In this document: positions 18,501-27,363 of the stretch, piece by piece | Layout: each line of letters opens with the position of its first letter | How positions within the stretch are numbered: position 1 is the stretch's first letter | DNA from: JABMOW01 sp964409335 | GTDB lineage: Bacteria > Fidelibacterota > Marinisomatia > SCGC-AAA003-L08 > JACNLC01 | Reading direction: 5' to 3' | Assembly (NCBI GenBank): GCA_964409335.1 | Contig: CAYPCW010000033.1 | Location: forward strand, 1-31,495 | Length of the DNA: 31,495 nucleotides | Made by a program: the position numbers and the translations under genes | The notes under the pieces: model-generated | Database searches by the model: none | Seen by the model: the letters and a program-made list of their open reading frames with translations, nothing else | Told to the model about the DNA's origin: nothing

Positions 18501-19915
18501 TCGTCAACGAACAGGAATTATCCGATAAAATTCTACGGTTCGAAGTTCAAACCGATATGGGAAATCCAGATACCTATTTTGGTTTGAGAACCGAAAATCC
18601 CGTATTATTTGGCTATGCGGTATCCGATATTGTTGAGCAGAACCCATCGAGTGTCTCAGGTGTTCCGGTGGACGATTTACCAACAGACAGTTTGGATTAT
18701 TTCATGGATTTACCGGGTGCAACGGTAGACAACAATATTTTGTATTTGCCAAATTACCTGCTTGAATATCCCATTGTTAATTCCGATACGGATGATTATC
18801 AAAATAATTGGAGTGATTTTACGGACGGGATACGATTCCGTTTTGACAATATGCCCTATTCTTTACTCAGCGCACCATCAGAATTCGATCCCATTGCCGG
18901 AGTCGAATGGTATTCAGCAGACGATTCATTGAAAAATGCTGTCTTTCTTGAATTTTCATACTATAATAATACTCAATATGCACGACGACTCAATTACGAT
19001 TACAAGGTAGAATTTGCAGACCATGGTATTACTGCGGCGATGAGTGTTTCACCCACCAGTGGTTGTAGTCAAAGCAGACCCACCTATCTGCCCTTTAAGG
19101 TAACCAATCTTATGACGGGTAAGGAGGTTGGCATATCGTTGAATGACCGGGGTATTTACGGGGGTGCAGCCGATGTGGATACGACAAATACAGGTTATAA
19201 AGATTGTAAATGGACGGTGAACGAAAAAGTTATATTAGAAGGAGATTCCCTTCATTTAGGAGAAAATGGTTCTGATTTACCTTACCCGACCTGGAATTTA
19301 CGAATTCTGTTTGATTTTGTGCTGTCGTTCCCGGGTATTGACTGGGATATTTATTCCCCAGGAATGGTATACTCTCAAGGAGATTATGTCTATAATCAGG
19401 GGATGATTTGGTATGCATCAATAGATATTACCGGACCAATAATACCCGGTAATTTTATCGATTACGATGGGGACGGGGTCAGTGATAATCCCTGGATCAC
19501 TCAGTATCCCTGGGAAAATGGGGATTATCTCATTGTCCGTACAAATAAGTTCTATAAGGATGGAGATTCGTGGTACGCAGACATGTCTCAACTGGGTAAA
19601 TCCCACAAGGTCACCCAACAGGAGTTGGAAGACATTCGGGTCGTACCCAATCCCTATATTGTGAGATCCCCGTTTAATGAAACCGGCTTCCTGAGACAGA
19701 TAGAGTTTATTCGGTTACCCCAACATTGTACGATCACCATTTTTACGGTGAGTGGCGAAAAAGTGATCGCTTTTGATCATAACGATGAATACAGCGGAAG
19801 AGAATTCTGGAATCTGAGAACCGTCAACAATCAAGAAGTCGCCCCCGGGTTATATCTGTATACGGTAGAAGCTGATGGCAAAAAACATATCGGCAAATTT
19901 GCGATTGTACGATAG
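15590..19915 (+). CDS. Large secreted protein (1441 aa) with an FN3-like domain and a divergent sorting domain
   Basis: It starts with ATG 6 bases after the receptor stop, so translation may be coupled; an in-frame GTG at 15602 is a possible alternative. Signal peptide KKIIISLILTVAILLSA, with predicted cleavage near residue 22. Most of residues 25-725 is Trp/Tyr-rich and unrecognised. An FN3-like domain lies at about 729-877 (VTLTWDD ... FEGYRVYKSTDGG ... YTYSVTSYD). The C-terminus from about 1343 (RVVPNPYIV ... ITIFTVSGEKVI ... PGLYLYTVEADGKKHIGKF) is a variant of the FlgD/Por sorting domain with VPNPY in place of NPFNP. One motif resembling the lipoprotein repeat (DLDQDGIIDIYPGEP) occurs near 17284. 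Fixed gene order suggests it works with the receptor and the PorV-like barrel. Function unknown. Confidence 0.88.
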   Translation: MDNKVKKIIISLILTVAILLSAEPITILGVEENFNAGQNGLSKVGDYPFPTNPMNDRAKGYLLNGKVKSAVFNYGNFIQWGDYTSNGFTGLPAGLWGSYSYLPHVAFVAGVPGKDYSSNYEWFDCLHAGNYIVWCSEDAYSAWYEGGDTNFVTILFEDIYERGVIGTTLDDIELVGSKNQWGFTAYNEVFISLEDGVDPNNSNAYGDPNEKMGIGLVYPWAYRPKLDIRTDEYDKYMYGPDNEEWTADDTYDYYGANVNESWFTRWSPSTNTDWHAANKARLNTHDTEVTTGNIFGDVDIYGVPLTGPTDSYPLLAHSSYSQTWPKRINEDTGESEPFWPGWWAEDFDPDLPDCNGSRKDPDCWETVPGRFISDTDVYMEFDDRWAHRGNLVNSTGTEYNQTGYPMGLRVMAEAHSYGVNYAEDILFVTVKVRNESGDFQAFERDANGNNNPVTDEAGNQITGEGMIMPDGTKINRGRGFNYKNISLGFYFDADAVSATLSGNTSVHSNTDDFMEYYWERFKVQDDSLSISMAMIYDYDGNSNGATDIGIVGVQLLDSPLATSSVDLDQDGIIDIYPGEPLKMTDWHWFDWYNRPGVVETETNQNCCAGERGRPQAQNKEEIQFKLMTGDTTNISLNEKQWFFHTPYPDTDADNDLNPHFDSINGLMLTPEFTEGEEGLDCVLIMSCGPFDLKVGEEVPFSFTIIFGQNQNDIIKNARFGQIMYNSHYQGYTPPAVPRVFAALDHNKVTLTWDDAAESSKDVVTEYSDFEGYRVYKSTDGGLTWGGAEGKIFDYDGIHVGWHPLAQYDLTENQDITHCIFTNDQCGAGEQRGISIAGIDSLALWINLGTNSGLRHSYIDTNVVDGIKYTYSVTSYDMGVEADYTINWVDNGDGTYTPDTTYSDSNPNHWSTPWGYPSIETSKGTTIFDPNFVTVIPGYHASNITFPDATNTTEFIIPNDGTTGNFEKYYTIVNEQELSDKILRFEVQTDMGNPDTYFGLRTENPVLFGYAVSDIVEQNPSSVSGVPVDDLPTDSLDYFMDLPGATVDNNILYLPNYLLEYPIVNSDTDDYQNNWSDFTDGIRFRFDNMPYSLLSAPSEFDPIAGVEWYSADDSLKNAVFLEFSYYNNTQYARRLNYDYKVEFADHGITAAMSVSPTSGCSQSRPTYLPFKVTNLMTGKEVGISLNDRGIYGGAADVDTTNTGYKDCKWTVNEKVILEGDSLHLGENGSDLPYPTWNLRILFDFVLSFPGIDWDIYSPGMVYSQGDYVYNQGMIWYASIDITGPIIPGNFIDYDGDGVSDNPWITQYPWENGDYLIVRTNKFYKDGDSWYADMSQLGKSHKVTQQELEDIRVVPNPYIVRSPFNETGFLRQIEFIRLPQHCTITIFTVSGEKVIAFDHNDEYSGREFWNLRTVNNQEVAPGLYLYTVEADGKKHIGKFAIVR

Positions 19916-19929
19916 GAGAACGAAAAATC

Positions 19930-20997
19930 ATGAAAAATATTAAATATCTACTGACAAGCTTATTCATATTTTCCTTATCTGTCGCACAGAATATCAATAT
20001 CCCTAATGTGGTCACCAAAGTTGGAAGCGCTGCTGAAAACTGGTTAAAACTGGAAACCAGTGCCCGGGCAATTGGGATGGGAGGGGCACAAGTTGCAGCC
20101 GCAGTCGGAGTTCAGGGTATTGCATACAATCCCGCAAGCCTGGCGTTTATTCAAACCAACGATTCCTACTATTCCAAAGTAAACTACGTTGCAGGAATTT
20201 CTCATAATGTCCTGGCATATGGGATTCCTCTCAGTGCTACGAAGTTCATCAGTTTCCATTTATTTACGTTAGATTCAGGACCGATTGGCGTCACAAATGA
20301 GTTCTATCAGACCGGCACCGGCGAAGATTATCATGTTCGAGATTTGGCTTTCAGATTGACATATGCAACCGTGTTGACCGATCGCTTAAATATCGGACTT
20401 ACGCTAAAATATATCCGGGAAGATATTTATACGACCTACGCCCAAACCGTTGCAATCGATATTGGATCCATCTTTGAAACCGGTATTTTTGGTACGGTAT
20501 TAGGGATGTCTGTTAGTAATTTTGGTCCCGAGATTCAATATCACGGTGAAGGATTGGATGTCACCGTTCCGGAAGATATCGATCCCGGTGGAAATGTCGC
20601 CCGGGTGACTCAGTCGTTTCCCCTGCCCAGGGTTTTCAGGTTGGGGATCAAGAATGATCTCATGGGACCCGAAGGGGTAATTGCCAAAAACGCAACAAAC
20701 AGGCTCACGCTGGCGATGGATGGAATGAATCCAAATGATTATATCGTCACAGGCAGCATCGGCGTAGAATATGCCTGGAATGAGTTGGCATTTGCCCGGC
20801 TGGGCTACCATATCGATCATGATACCGGGATGCGCGGACGGGATGCGGGCGCTGAAACCTATCCATTTGCCGGGTTAAGTGCCGGAGTCGGGGTGAATAT
20901 GACTGCAGCAGGAATTAAAATCGGAATAGACTATGCATTTGTAAACTATGGAATTTTGGATAATACAAGCCAGTACGGCCTGAGAGTTGAGTTTTGA
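19930..20997 (+). CDS. PorV/PorQ-family outer-membrane beta-barrel protein
   Basis: A 355-residue protein with signal peptide MKNIKYLLTSLFIFSLSVA. Its AGGAG site (19914-19918) overlaps the previous stop codon, a sign of close coupling. After the signal, the stretch GSAAENWLKLETSARAIGMG at residues 32-50 is the N-terminal signature of the PorV/PorQ family, and AYNPASLAF follows. The rest is amphipathic strands ending in a C-terminal Phe (YGLRVEF), as in outer-membrane barrels. In type IX secretion PorV is known to carry substrates bearing C-terminal sorting domains; PorQ has a related role. Adjacent proteins with such domains fit that setting. Which paralogue this is, and whether it serves secretion or another transport role, cannot be decided here. 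Confidence 0.88.
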   Translation: MKNIKYLLTSLFIFSLSVAQNINIPNVVTKVGSAAENWLKLETSARAIGMGGAQVAAAVGVQGIAYNPASLAFIQTNDSYYSKVNYVAGISHNVLAYGIPLSATKFISFHLFTLDSGPIGVTNEFYQTGTGEDYHVRDLAFRLTYATVLTDRLNIGLTLKYIREDIYTTYAQTVAIDIGSIFETGIFGTVLGMSVSNFGPEIQYHGEGLDVTVPEDIDPGGNVARVTQSFPLPRVFRLGIKNDLMGPEGVIAKNATNRLTLAMDGMNPNDYIVTGSIGVEYAWNELAFARLGYHIDHDTGMRGRDAGAETYPFAGLSAGVGVNMTAAGIKIGIDYAFVNYGILDNTSQYGLRVEF

Positions 20998-21112
20998 GGT
21001 ATAAAAATGGAAATTGGGTTAATTTTTAACAATTTGTTACAATAAGAACCGCATAATTGTGCAATCAAAGAAACTAAAATTTGAATTCACTTATGTCTCT
21101 AATTAATCAGTT

Positions 21113-21131
21113 AAGGAGAAATAAAAACATG
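21113..21131 (+). promoter_or_regulatory. Ribosome-binding site that sets the start at 21129
   Basis: AAGGAG at 21113-21118 lies 10 bases before ATG 21129, which opens a signal peptide. The longer frame from TTG 21081 would add 16 polar residues before the signal and reads through this site. Confidence 0.8.
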
Positions 21132-23798
21132 TTTAGGAAATTATTAGTGCTTTCAATTGTGAGCTTTGCCTTCATTTTAGGCCGGGACGTCAGAATTGAG
21201 AAAAATTCCGTCAGTTCGCTTCAATCACTTCAATCCGGACAGTCCGTACGTATAGATCAAAACGATCTTCGGATTAACCCCTCCAGAGAAACCGTGATTC
21301 TGTATGAATGGGACTTTGAAGGTGACGTTTCAGACTGGCCGACTGAAGGGTGGTGGGAAACCACAGAAACCGAATTTAACAGCCCGACACACAGCTTTAA
21401 CTCGCCCAATCCGCCAAATGGTGAAAATCTGGGCAGTTGGTCGTTGTTTTCACCCGAAGTTACACTTCCCGATGTCGGTGACGATGAAGTGATTCGATTC
21501 GGTTTCTCACTTTTTGAAGACCAGGTGGATTCCGATGGAGACGGAGATAATTTCCTGGAAGATTACTACCGAATATCCCTTGCCGATGTAGACGCGCTGG
21601 CATGGCACACATCATCTTTTAATGCATATGAAGGCGACTCTTATTGGTGCGGATATGAAGATTATAATGGATATCTGGACGGATGGCTACAATTTCTGGA
21701 CTCACCAATGATCACAATCCCTTCCACTGGTACGACATTGTCCGCACAACTCAAATGGGGGTTGGAAGACCCCGCGGGCGCAGGCGGTGTGTCCGGGCAC
21801 TTTATTGATGGATGGGATGCGGCAAATGTTCGTATTTCGTCCGATGGCGGTGCAACCTGGGATATCCTCACCGGTTCAGACCCCTATGACTTTACCAGTG
21901 GTTATGGCTGGGTATATAATGGAGAACCTGACTACATTCCCGGGTGGGGCGGTCAACAGGGCTGGCATAATGTGACTTTTAATCTGGATGCATACACCGG
22001 AATGGACGTCATCATTAGATTTGCGATGGGTTCTGACCCTGCCTATTCCGTGATCGACGATCCTTTGCTGATCGGTTTTTTTATCGATGATGTGCTGGTT
22101 GAAGATGGATCCGGCGCTGAAATCTTCAGTTCAAATGCGGACGATGTGGATCTGATGATTCCCACGGGACTGGTTTGGGTAGATCAATTCTATGACTATA
22201 GCGGAGACGATAATGATCCACGCCCCGGCCACTACGGATGGGAAGAATATCTTCCCGGGTATCCTTTCTGCACGGGTTGTAATATATTCCTTGACCTGAA
22301 CGAATTTGCAGGGAAAACCATTAAATTTAAATTCGTTTCAATTTACGATGATAATGATGATGGCGGGAATGGCGGTGGCTTGTTTATTGACGATTTTCAG
22401 ATCTATAAAGAACTCGGCGCTCCGCCGGCTCCAACCGGATTGACGGGCGAAGCTTTGAATGGTGAAGTCTTTATAACCTGGGACGACATGAACTATACCG
22501 GAACAGATGATCTGGTTTTTGATAATGATAATTTTAATCCCAATGACGGTATCATTATCAATGGGGAAGGGACCGCCTATGCCGGTGCCCATTTCAATAT
22601 CGTCGGACCTTCCACAATAAACACAGCCTCCTTTTACAATGTGAACAGCACTTCCGTACCGGTAGTCATAGCAGCCTATCCAAAGGTCGGCGCTTTCTTT
22701 AATACTTCTCCCGCATATCAAATGGATGTTAACATGAGTACCGGCTGGAATGACTTTACCCTCAATTGGGAAATGAACAGTGCATTTATCCTCGCAGTTT
22801 CTTTTAATGCAACGATTTCTGCAGCCTTAGACGTGACCGCTCCCAGTGACCATAGTATGGTTTTGTTGGGGGGATCATGGGATACATGGGCGGATATTGT
22901 TGATGGTTCCGGGGGCGCTTTAAATGACGGTGAATGGGGAATTCGCGCCAATGTTACCCAGTATGGCGCCGATGCAACCTATAATGTTTACCGGGACGGC
23001 GGAATGATAGCATCCGGGTTAAGCGTAAATTCATATAGTGACTTTGACGTATCAAATAATATCACCTATGTGTACGGTGTTACCGCGGTATTTCCCGGGG
23101 GTGATGAAAGCGAAATGTCAGAAACGATTGAGATTACGCCACAATCCAGTACGGTTCACGAGGTTTATTATGATGACGGTTCTTCAGAAGTGGGTTGGCA
23201 TAATGGTTCCGGGAATTATACGGCGGTACGATTTACGGCCGCTGCAGGAGGAGAAGATGTGGTTCGCGCAAAATGGTTCCAAATCGGGGATGGTGGCGCG
23301 ATGTACCTCTATTTATGGAACGACAACGGAGGAATCCCTGGTACCGAAATCAATCACTGGATTATCACCGGTGCAACAAATGGCTGGAATGACTACGATC
23401 TGTCTTCCCTGGGGATCGTGGTAAGTGGCGACTTCTGGCTCGGTGTTCGTGAATTTACCTCAACCAATCCTTTTGGACTGGATACAGATTCCGATGCAGG
23501 CCGTACCTATTTCCGCATCGGCGCTTCAGGCACCTGGGAGCCCTTGTCAAGTATTGGGATCAGTGGTAACCTGATGTTAAGAATTTTCCTGGATAGCGGG
23601 GAAGTTTCTTCCTGTGTCCTTGGCGATGTGAATATGGATACCAACATCGATGTATTGGATATCGTAACTATCGTTAATTTTATCATGGGATCAGATACTC
23701 CGTCCGATGATGAAGCTTGTGCCGCGGATTACAACGAAGACGGCAGCATCGATGTTCTTGATATCGTGGGAATGGTTAACTACATAATGGGAAATTAA
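21129..23798 (+). CDS. Secreted multidomain protein with MAM/immune-inhibitor-A-like module, split FN3 and C-terminal dockerin
   Basis: The product is 889 residues from ATG 21129. Signal peptide MFRKLLVLSIVSFAFILG. Residues about 55-420 hold one or two jelly-roll-like modules of the MAM or immune-inhibitor-A type (YEWDFEGDVSDWP; VRISSDGGATWDIL; GFFIDDVLVEDG; LFIDDFQIYKE). An FN3 domain begins at 22422 (VFITWDD), is interrupted by an insert of about 155 residues, and resumes at 22971 (ATYNVYRDGG). A further module (23150-23605; YYDDGSSEVGW, NDNGGIPGTEI) resembles one insert in the giant protein at the window start. The last 60 residues are a two-loop type I dockerin (GDVNMDTNIDVLDI and DYNEDGSIDVLDI), and the protein ends there with no sorting domain. 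No protease active site was seen, so an adhesive or binding role is more likely than catalysis. Confidence 0.88.
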   Translation: MFRKLLVLSIVSFAFILGRDVRIEKNSVSSLQSLQSGQSVRIDQNDLRINPSRETVILYEWDFEGDVSDWPTEGWWETTETEFNSPTHSFNSPNPPNGENLGSWSLFSPEVTLPDVGDDEVIRFGFSLFEDQVDSDGDGDNFLEDYYRISLADVDALAWHTSSFNAYEGDSYWCGYEDYNGYLDGWLQFLDSPMITIPSTGTTLSAQLKWGLEDPAGAGGVSGHFIDGWDAANVRISSDGGATWDILTGSDPYDFTSGYGWVYNGEPDYIPGWGGQQGWHNVTFNLDAYTGMDVIIRFAMGSDPAYSVIDDPLLIGFFIDDVLVEDGSGAEIFSSNADDVDLMIPTGLVWVDQFYDYSGDDNDPRPGHYGWEEYLPGYPFCTGCNIFLDLNEFAGKTIKFKFVSIYDDNDDGGNGGGLFIDDFQIYKELGAPPAPTGLTGEALNGEVFITWDDMNYTGTDDLVFDNDNFNPNDGIIINGEGTAYAGAHFNIVGPSTINTASFYNVNSTSVPVVIAAYPKVGAFFNTSPAYQMDVNMSTGWNDFTLNWEMNSAFILAVSFNATISAALDVTAPSDHSMVLLGGSWDTWADIVDGSGGALNDGEWGIRANVTQYGADATYNVYRDGGMIASGLSVNSYSDFDVSNNITYVYGVTAVFPGGDESEMSETIEITPQSSTVHEVYYDDGSSEVGWHNGSGNYTAVRFTAAAGGEDVVRAKWFQIGDGGAMYLYLWNDNGGIPGTEINHWIITGATNGWNDYDLSSLGIVVSGDFWLGVREFTSTNPFGLDTDSDAGRTYFRIGASGTWEPLSSIGISGNLMLRIFLDSGEVSSCVLGDVNMDTNIDVLDIVTIVNFIMGSDTPSDDEACAADYNEDGSIDVLDIVGMVNYIMGN

Positions 23799-23810
23799 AT
23801 CAATATTGAT

Positions 23811-23848
23811 ATCAGCCGCCTTCCTTCGTCTTACGGACGGCGGCTGAT
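23811..23848 (+). other. GC-rich hairpin between two dockerin genes
   Basis: ATCAGCCGCC (23811-23820) pairs perfectly with GGCGGCTGAT (23839-23848) around an 18-base loop. No T run follows, and a ribosome-binding site starts 7 bases later. It could limit read-through, stabilise the upstream mRNA, or be a weak terminator. It is placed between the stop of the upstream dockerin gene and the protease start. Confidence 0.6.
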
Positions 23849-23866
23849 ACAAGCAAAGGCTGAATA

Positions 23867-26800
23867 ATGACATTTACCTTGAATAGAGGAATAAAAACAA
23901 TTTTACTCTTAGCGGGTCTTGTTGTATTTGCATTTGGGGAGGCTGCCAATACCCTTGACCATACATTTCTGTTTTGTTTAAAACATGAAATTCTGCCCCT
24001 TCAAATCTCACGGTCCTCTAATGGATTTATTGTTGATAACATTGAGTTAAACTCTTTTTTTAAGTCTTATCAAATTTCAAATATTGAACCCTGGATACCC
24101 TATGCGACCGAAATGGATAGAGATGGGGATATTTATTTGAACCGGATTTACCGGGTTTACCTTCCTGAAGACTCACGATCTCTTATGATCGCTGCAAAAG
24201 AAGCCATTACACAGTTTCCCTTTATTTATTCCTCTGAATTTGAGATGATGAGAAAACCTTACTATCAGCCGAACGATCCGAATTATAACCAACAGTGCTC
24301 AATGCCTGCAGTCCGAGCGGATTTGGCATGGAATTTTTGGGATATTGCCAACGGGCAGATTCCCGGTGACCGGCATGTCCTGCTCGCTTCTGTGGATACC
24401 GGAGTAGATATCACTCATCCTGACCTGCAACATAGTATTTGGATTAATCAAAATGAGATTCCCACATCGTTGTTTACGGTTGTAGATACCGACAATGACG
24501 GATACGTCACTGCGACTGAAGTATTGGATTATCTGGTTTTAAATAACCTGGATACAAATAATGATGGAAGTATCAACCTTCGGGATGCATTGACGTCTTC
24601 TTCTCAATTCACTGACAACCAGGATAATGATGGAGACGGGTATACAGATGATATTTTGGGGTGGGACAACTCTGGGTATTCCGGTGCAGACGATAACGAT
24701 CCCTATCCAAGAGCAGATGTACAGGTAGACGGAACCTGGGCGCATGGTACTCATGTGTCAGGAATATTGTCGGCAACATCCAATAATGGAATAGGTATCG
24801 CCTCCACATCTTTTAACGGAAGTATCATGCCTGTTAAATGCTCAAGAGAAAACCAGCCGACCGATCCCTTTGTAAATGATGGTTATGCAGGGATTACCTA
24901 TGCCGCAAAGGCGGGATACTTTGCCGGTACATTTACAATTATAAACCTGAGCTGGGGCGGTGGCGGATATAATAGTTATGAGCAAACCACCATTAATACT
25001 GCTCACAACACCTACGGTGCGGTAATCGTCAGTTCTGCAGGGAATGGTAGTGCCTCCGGAGGGGAATTAAATTCTGCAGAATATCCCGCCAGTTATACCA
25101 ATGTCATTTCAGTGTGCGCGCTGGGCTGCGGCGGGACCTGGGGACACTGGGCGACATATAATATAAATGTCGATATTGGTGCGCCTGGCGAAAATGTTCT
25201 TAGCACAATTATCGGCACGGGATACCAGGCGTGGAACGGATCATCCATGGCAAGTCCTAATGTTGCAAGTTGTATTGGTCTTTTAAAAGCATACTATCCT
25301 GAATGGGATAACATACAACTTGAGGAAAATATTATCTCAACCGCGGATCCGGTTATTTACGAAATAAACACAGATGAGTATCTTCAGGGTAACTTGGGGT
25401 CGGGCATGGTTGATGTGCATAAAGCCATCGGTGCTTCTAATTTTCCATACCTTTACTATTATTCTCAAAGTCTTCTCAATATAACCGGGGATGGGGATGC
25501 TGTTTTAAATCCCGGCGAATCATCAGAATTGCGGATAACCATCGGTAATACGGAAGGCTGGATCAATGCCATGAATGTAACTACAGTTCTGACTTCGGAT
25601 GACCCGGGCGTCACGATTACCGATCCTTCTGCGAATTATGGTGATATCTTTGCAGGAAGTATTCAAATTAATATTTCTGACACCTACACAATAGAGTTGT
25701 CCGATGATATCCAGTTGGGTCAGGTTGATTTTGTATTAGAAGCCAGTACGTTTTCTGCCCAGGGCGATCCCATTACGCAATATATCCCTTTTTCGATCGA
25801 AGTCTCTCTGAATCAGGAAGGCTGGCCGATTGATGTTCTCGAGGAATCATTAACGAATGTAGAAACCTCTCCGGTTGTGATAGATGCCGATTCAGACGGT
25901 CAGAATGAAATATACTTCAGTGATTATACCGGTATCGTTTATGCTTTAAATCCCGACGGATCTATGATCACAAACCCAATCTTTCCATTTACTACGGGTA
26001 ATCAGGTGTGGGGTTCGCCCGCCGCTGCAGATATTGATGGTGATGGCCACATCGAAATTGTCGTGACATCCAAAAGTAAACATCTGTTTGTATTTGATGC
26101 TGTTGATCAAATTGTTCAGGTTGATTACAACGCGAATCAATTTTTGATGGGAACCCCGGCAATTGGCAATATCGATGATGATGAAGATCTGGAAATCATT
26201 GTTGGCAGCTTTTCTTCGCCGGGGAAAATATATGCGATCAATCCTGACGGGTCAGATGTACCCGGATTTCCATATGAACTTGGAGAAAAAACGATGAGGG
26301 GAGTTGCACTGGCTGACTTCAACGAAAACGGGAAAGTGGATATTGTCTGCGGTACTGAAAGTAATCATTTATGGGTAATTTATGATGATGGCTCGGTAGC
26401 TCCCGGGTTTCCATTTACGGCAAATGAAAAATTTCGAGCTGCTCCAGTCGTCGTGAATACAGATTTTGGAAAAATTATATTGGAAGGATGCCGGGATAAT
26501 ACTTTCTATGGGATTAATCAGGACGGGTCTATGAGATTCTCGGTTCCAACAAATGATTATGTCTTAACCTCGCCTGCAGTACAACAGGTTGACGGGTCGT
26601 ATATTATCTTTTTCGCCTCCAACGATGGTGGGATATATGGGATTGACATCGACGGTAATCCTTTACCTGGATGGCCAGTTTTCCACAATAGCTCAATTAT
26701 TACCTCACCCGTCCTGACGGATCTGGATAATGATGGGTCGTTGGAAATTGTGTGTGGTACTGAACTCGGTGAAATGGTCGTCTATCACCTGGATGGTACG

Positions 26801-27220
26801 CCTTTTGTGTATTTCCCTATTTTTAACCCATTTGGATTCGCAGGATCTCCGACGGTTTCAGATACCGATTTGGATGGTGATCTGGAGATTTTATTGGGAT
26901 CAACCGGAAATCTGATCAATATTGATATAAAATTCCCAGCCAACGACACACAGTACTGGAATGTATTTCGGGGTAACTACCAAAGAACTGGATATTATAA
27001 TCCCGAAACGGGGTCTGATTGTTCAACCTGCACACCGGGTGATGTAAACTGTGACGACGTTATAGATGTGTTGGATGTGGTGCGTGCTGTGTATATCATT
27101 ATCAATAATCCATCCGACATCGGGGAATGTGAGATCGTTCTTGCAGATGTGAATGAGGATACGATTCTGGATGTGTTAGATCTGGTGATACTGGTAAACA
27201 TGATACTGGACTCACTTTGA
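23867..27220 (+). CDS. Subtilisin-like (S8) serine protease with inserted EF-hand pair, FG-GAP-type propeller and C-terminal dockerin
   Basis: A 1117-residue protein; AAAGG at 23855-23859 supports the ATG. Signal peptide around residues 9-24. Residues about 30-150 look like a fervidolysin-type propeptide. The S8 domain (about 150-525) has Asp177 (SVDTGVD), His293 (HGTHVSG), oxyanion Asn393 (SSAGN) and Ser460 (NGSSMASP), so it should be active. Between Asp and His lie two 12-residue EF-hand loops, D207-E218 (DTDNDGYVTATE) and D229-D240 (DTNNDGSINLRD), then DNQDNDGDGYTDD. An Ig-like module (about 530-650) and FG-GAP-like beta-propeller repeats with DxDxDG motifs (about 652-1043, ending WNVFRGNYQRTGYY) follow. 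The end is a dockerin (about 1058-1117: GDVNCDDVIDVLDV, DVNEDTILDVLDL) with no sorting domain. Likely an extracellular protease held by docking. Confidence 0.93.
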   Translation: MTFTLNRGIKTILLLAGLVVFAFGEAANTLDHTFLFCLKHEILPLQISRSSNGFIVDNIELNSFFKSYQISNIEPWIPYATEMDRDGDIYLNRIYRVYLPEDSRSLMIAAKEAITQFPFIYSSEFEMMRKPYYQPNDPNYNQQCSMPAVRADLAWNFWDIANGQIPGDRHVLLASVDTGVDITHPDLQHSIWINQNEIPTSLFTVVDTDNDGYVTATEVLDYLVLNNLDTNNDGSINLRDALTSSSQFTDNQDNDGDGYTDDILGWDNSGYSGADDNDPYPRADVQVDGTWAHGTHVSGILSATSNNGIGIASTSFNGSIMPVKCSRENQPTDPFVNDGYAGITYAAKAGYFAGTFTIINLSWGGGGYNSYEQTTINTAHNTYGAVIVSSAGNGSASGGELNSAEYPASYTNVISVCALGCGGTWGHWATYNINVDIGAPGENVLSTIIGTGYQAWNGSSMASPNVASCIGLLKAYYPEWDNIQLEENIISTADPVIYEINTDEYLQGNLGSGMVDVHKAIGASNFPYLYYYSQSLLNITGDGDAVLNPGESSELRITIGNTEGWINAMNVTTVLTSDDPGVTITDPSANYGDIFAGSIQINISDTYTIELSDDIQLGQVDFVLEASTFSAQGDPITQYIPFSIEVSLNQEGWPIDVLEESLTNVETSPVVIDADSDGQNEIYFSDYTGIVYALNPDGSMITNPIFPFTTGNQVWGSPAAADIDGDGHIEIVVTSKSKHLFVFDAVDQIVQVDYNANQFLMGTPAIGNIDDDEDLEIIVGSFSSPGKIYAINPDGSDVPGFPYELGEKTMRGVALADFNENGKVDIVCGTESNHLWVIYDDGSVAPGFPFTANEKFRAAPVVVNTDFGKIILEGCRDNTFYGINQDGSMRFSVPTNDYVLTSPAVQQVDGSYIIFFASNDGGIYGIDIDGNPLPGWPVFHNSSIITSPVLTDLDNDGSLEIVCGTELGEMVVYHLDGTPFVYFPIFNPFGFAGSPTVSDTDLDGDLEILLGSTGNLINIDIKFPANDTQYWNVFRGNYQRTGYYNPETGSDCSTCTPGDVNCDDVIDVLDVVRAVYIIINNPSDIGECEIVLADVNEDTILDVLDLVILVNMILDSL

Positions 27221-27349
27221 ATATAAAAAAAAACGATACTGTTTTGGTAGAGAACGATGATACATTTCGATGAATTCTTAATCAAATCTCGTAATAACAA
27301 ACAGATAAAATTCATGAAAATAATTTCAATTAACAAATCAAATCAATCG

Positions 27350-27363
27350 AAGGAGCAAATATG
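27350..27363 (+). promoter_or_regulatory. Strong ribosome-binding site for the BNR/dockerin protein
   Basis: AAGGAG at 27350-27355 lies 5 bases before ATG 27361, which opens a signal peptide. The 140-base gap from the protease stop is AT-rich and shows no hairpin or convincing promoter. Confidence 0.75.

Noticed and set aside
22338..22721. Antisense open frame of 127 codons inside the 21129 gene
   Set aside because: A by-product of biased codons (GAT, AAT, GAC) on the coding strand; no supporting feature.
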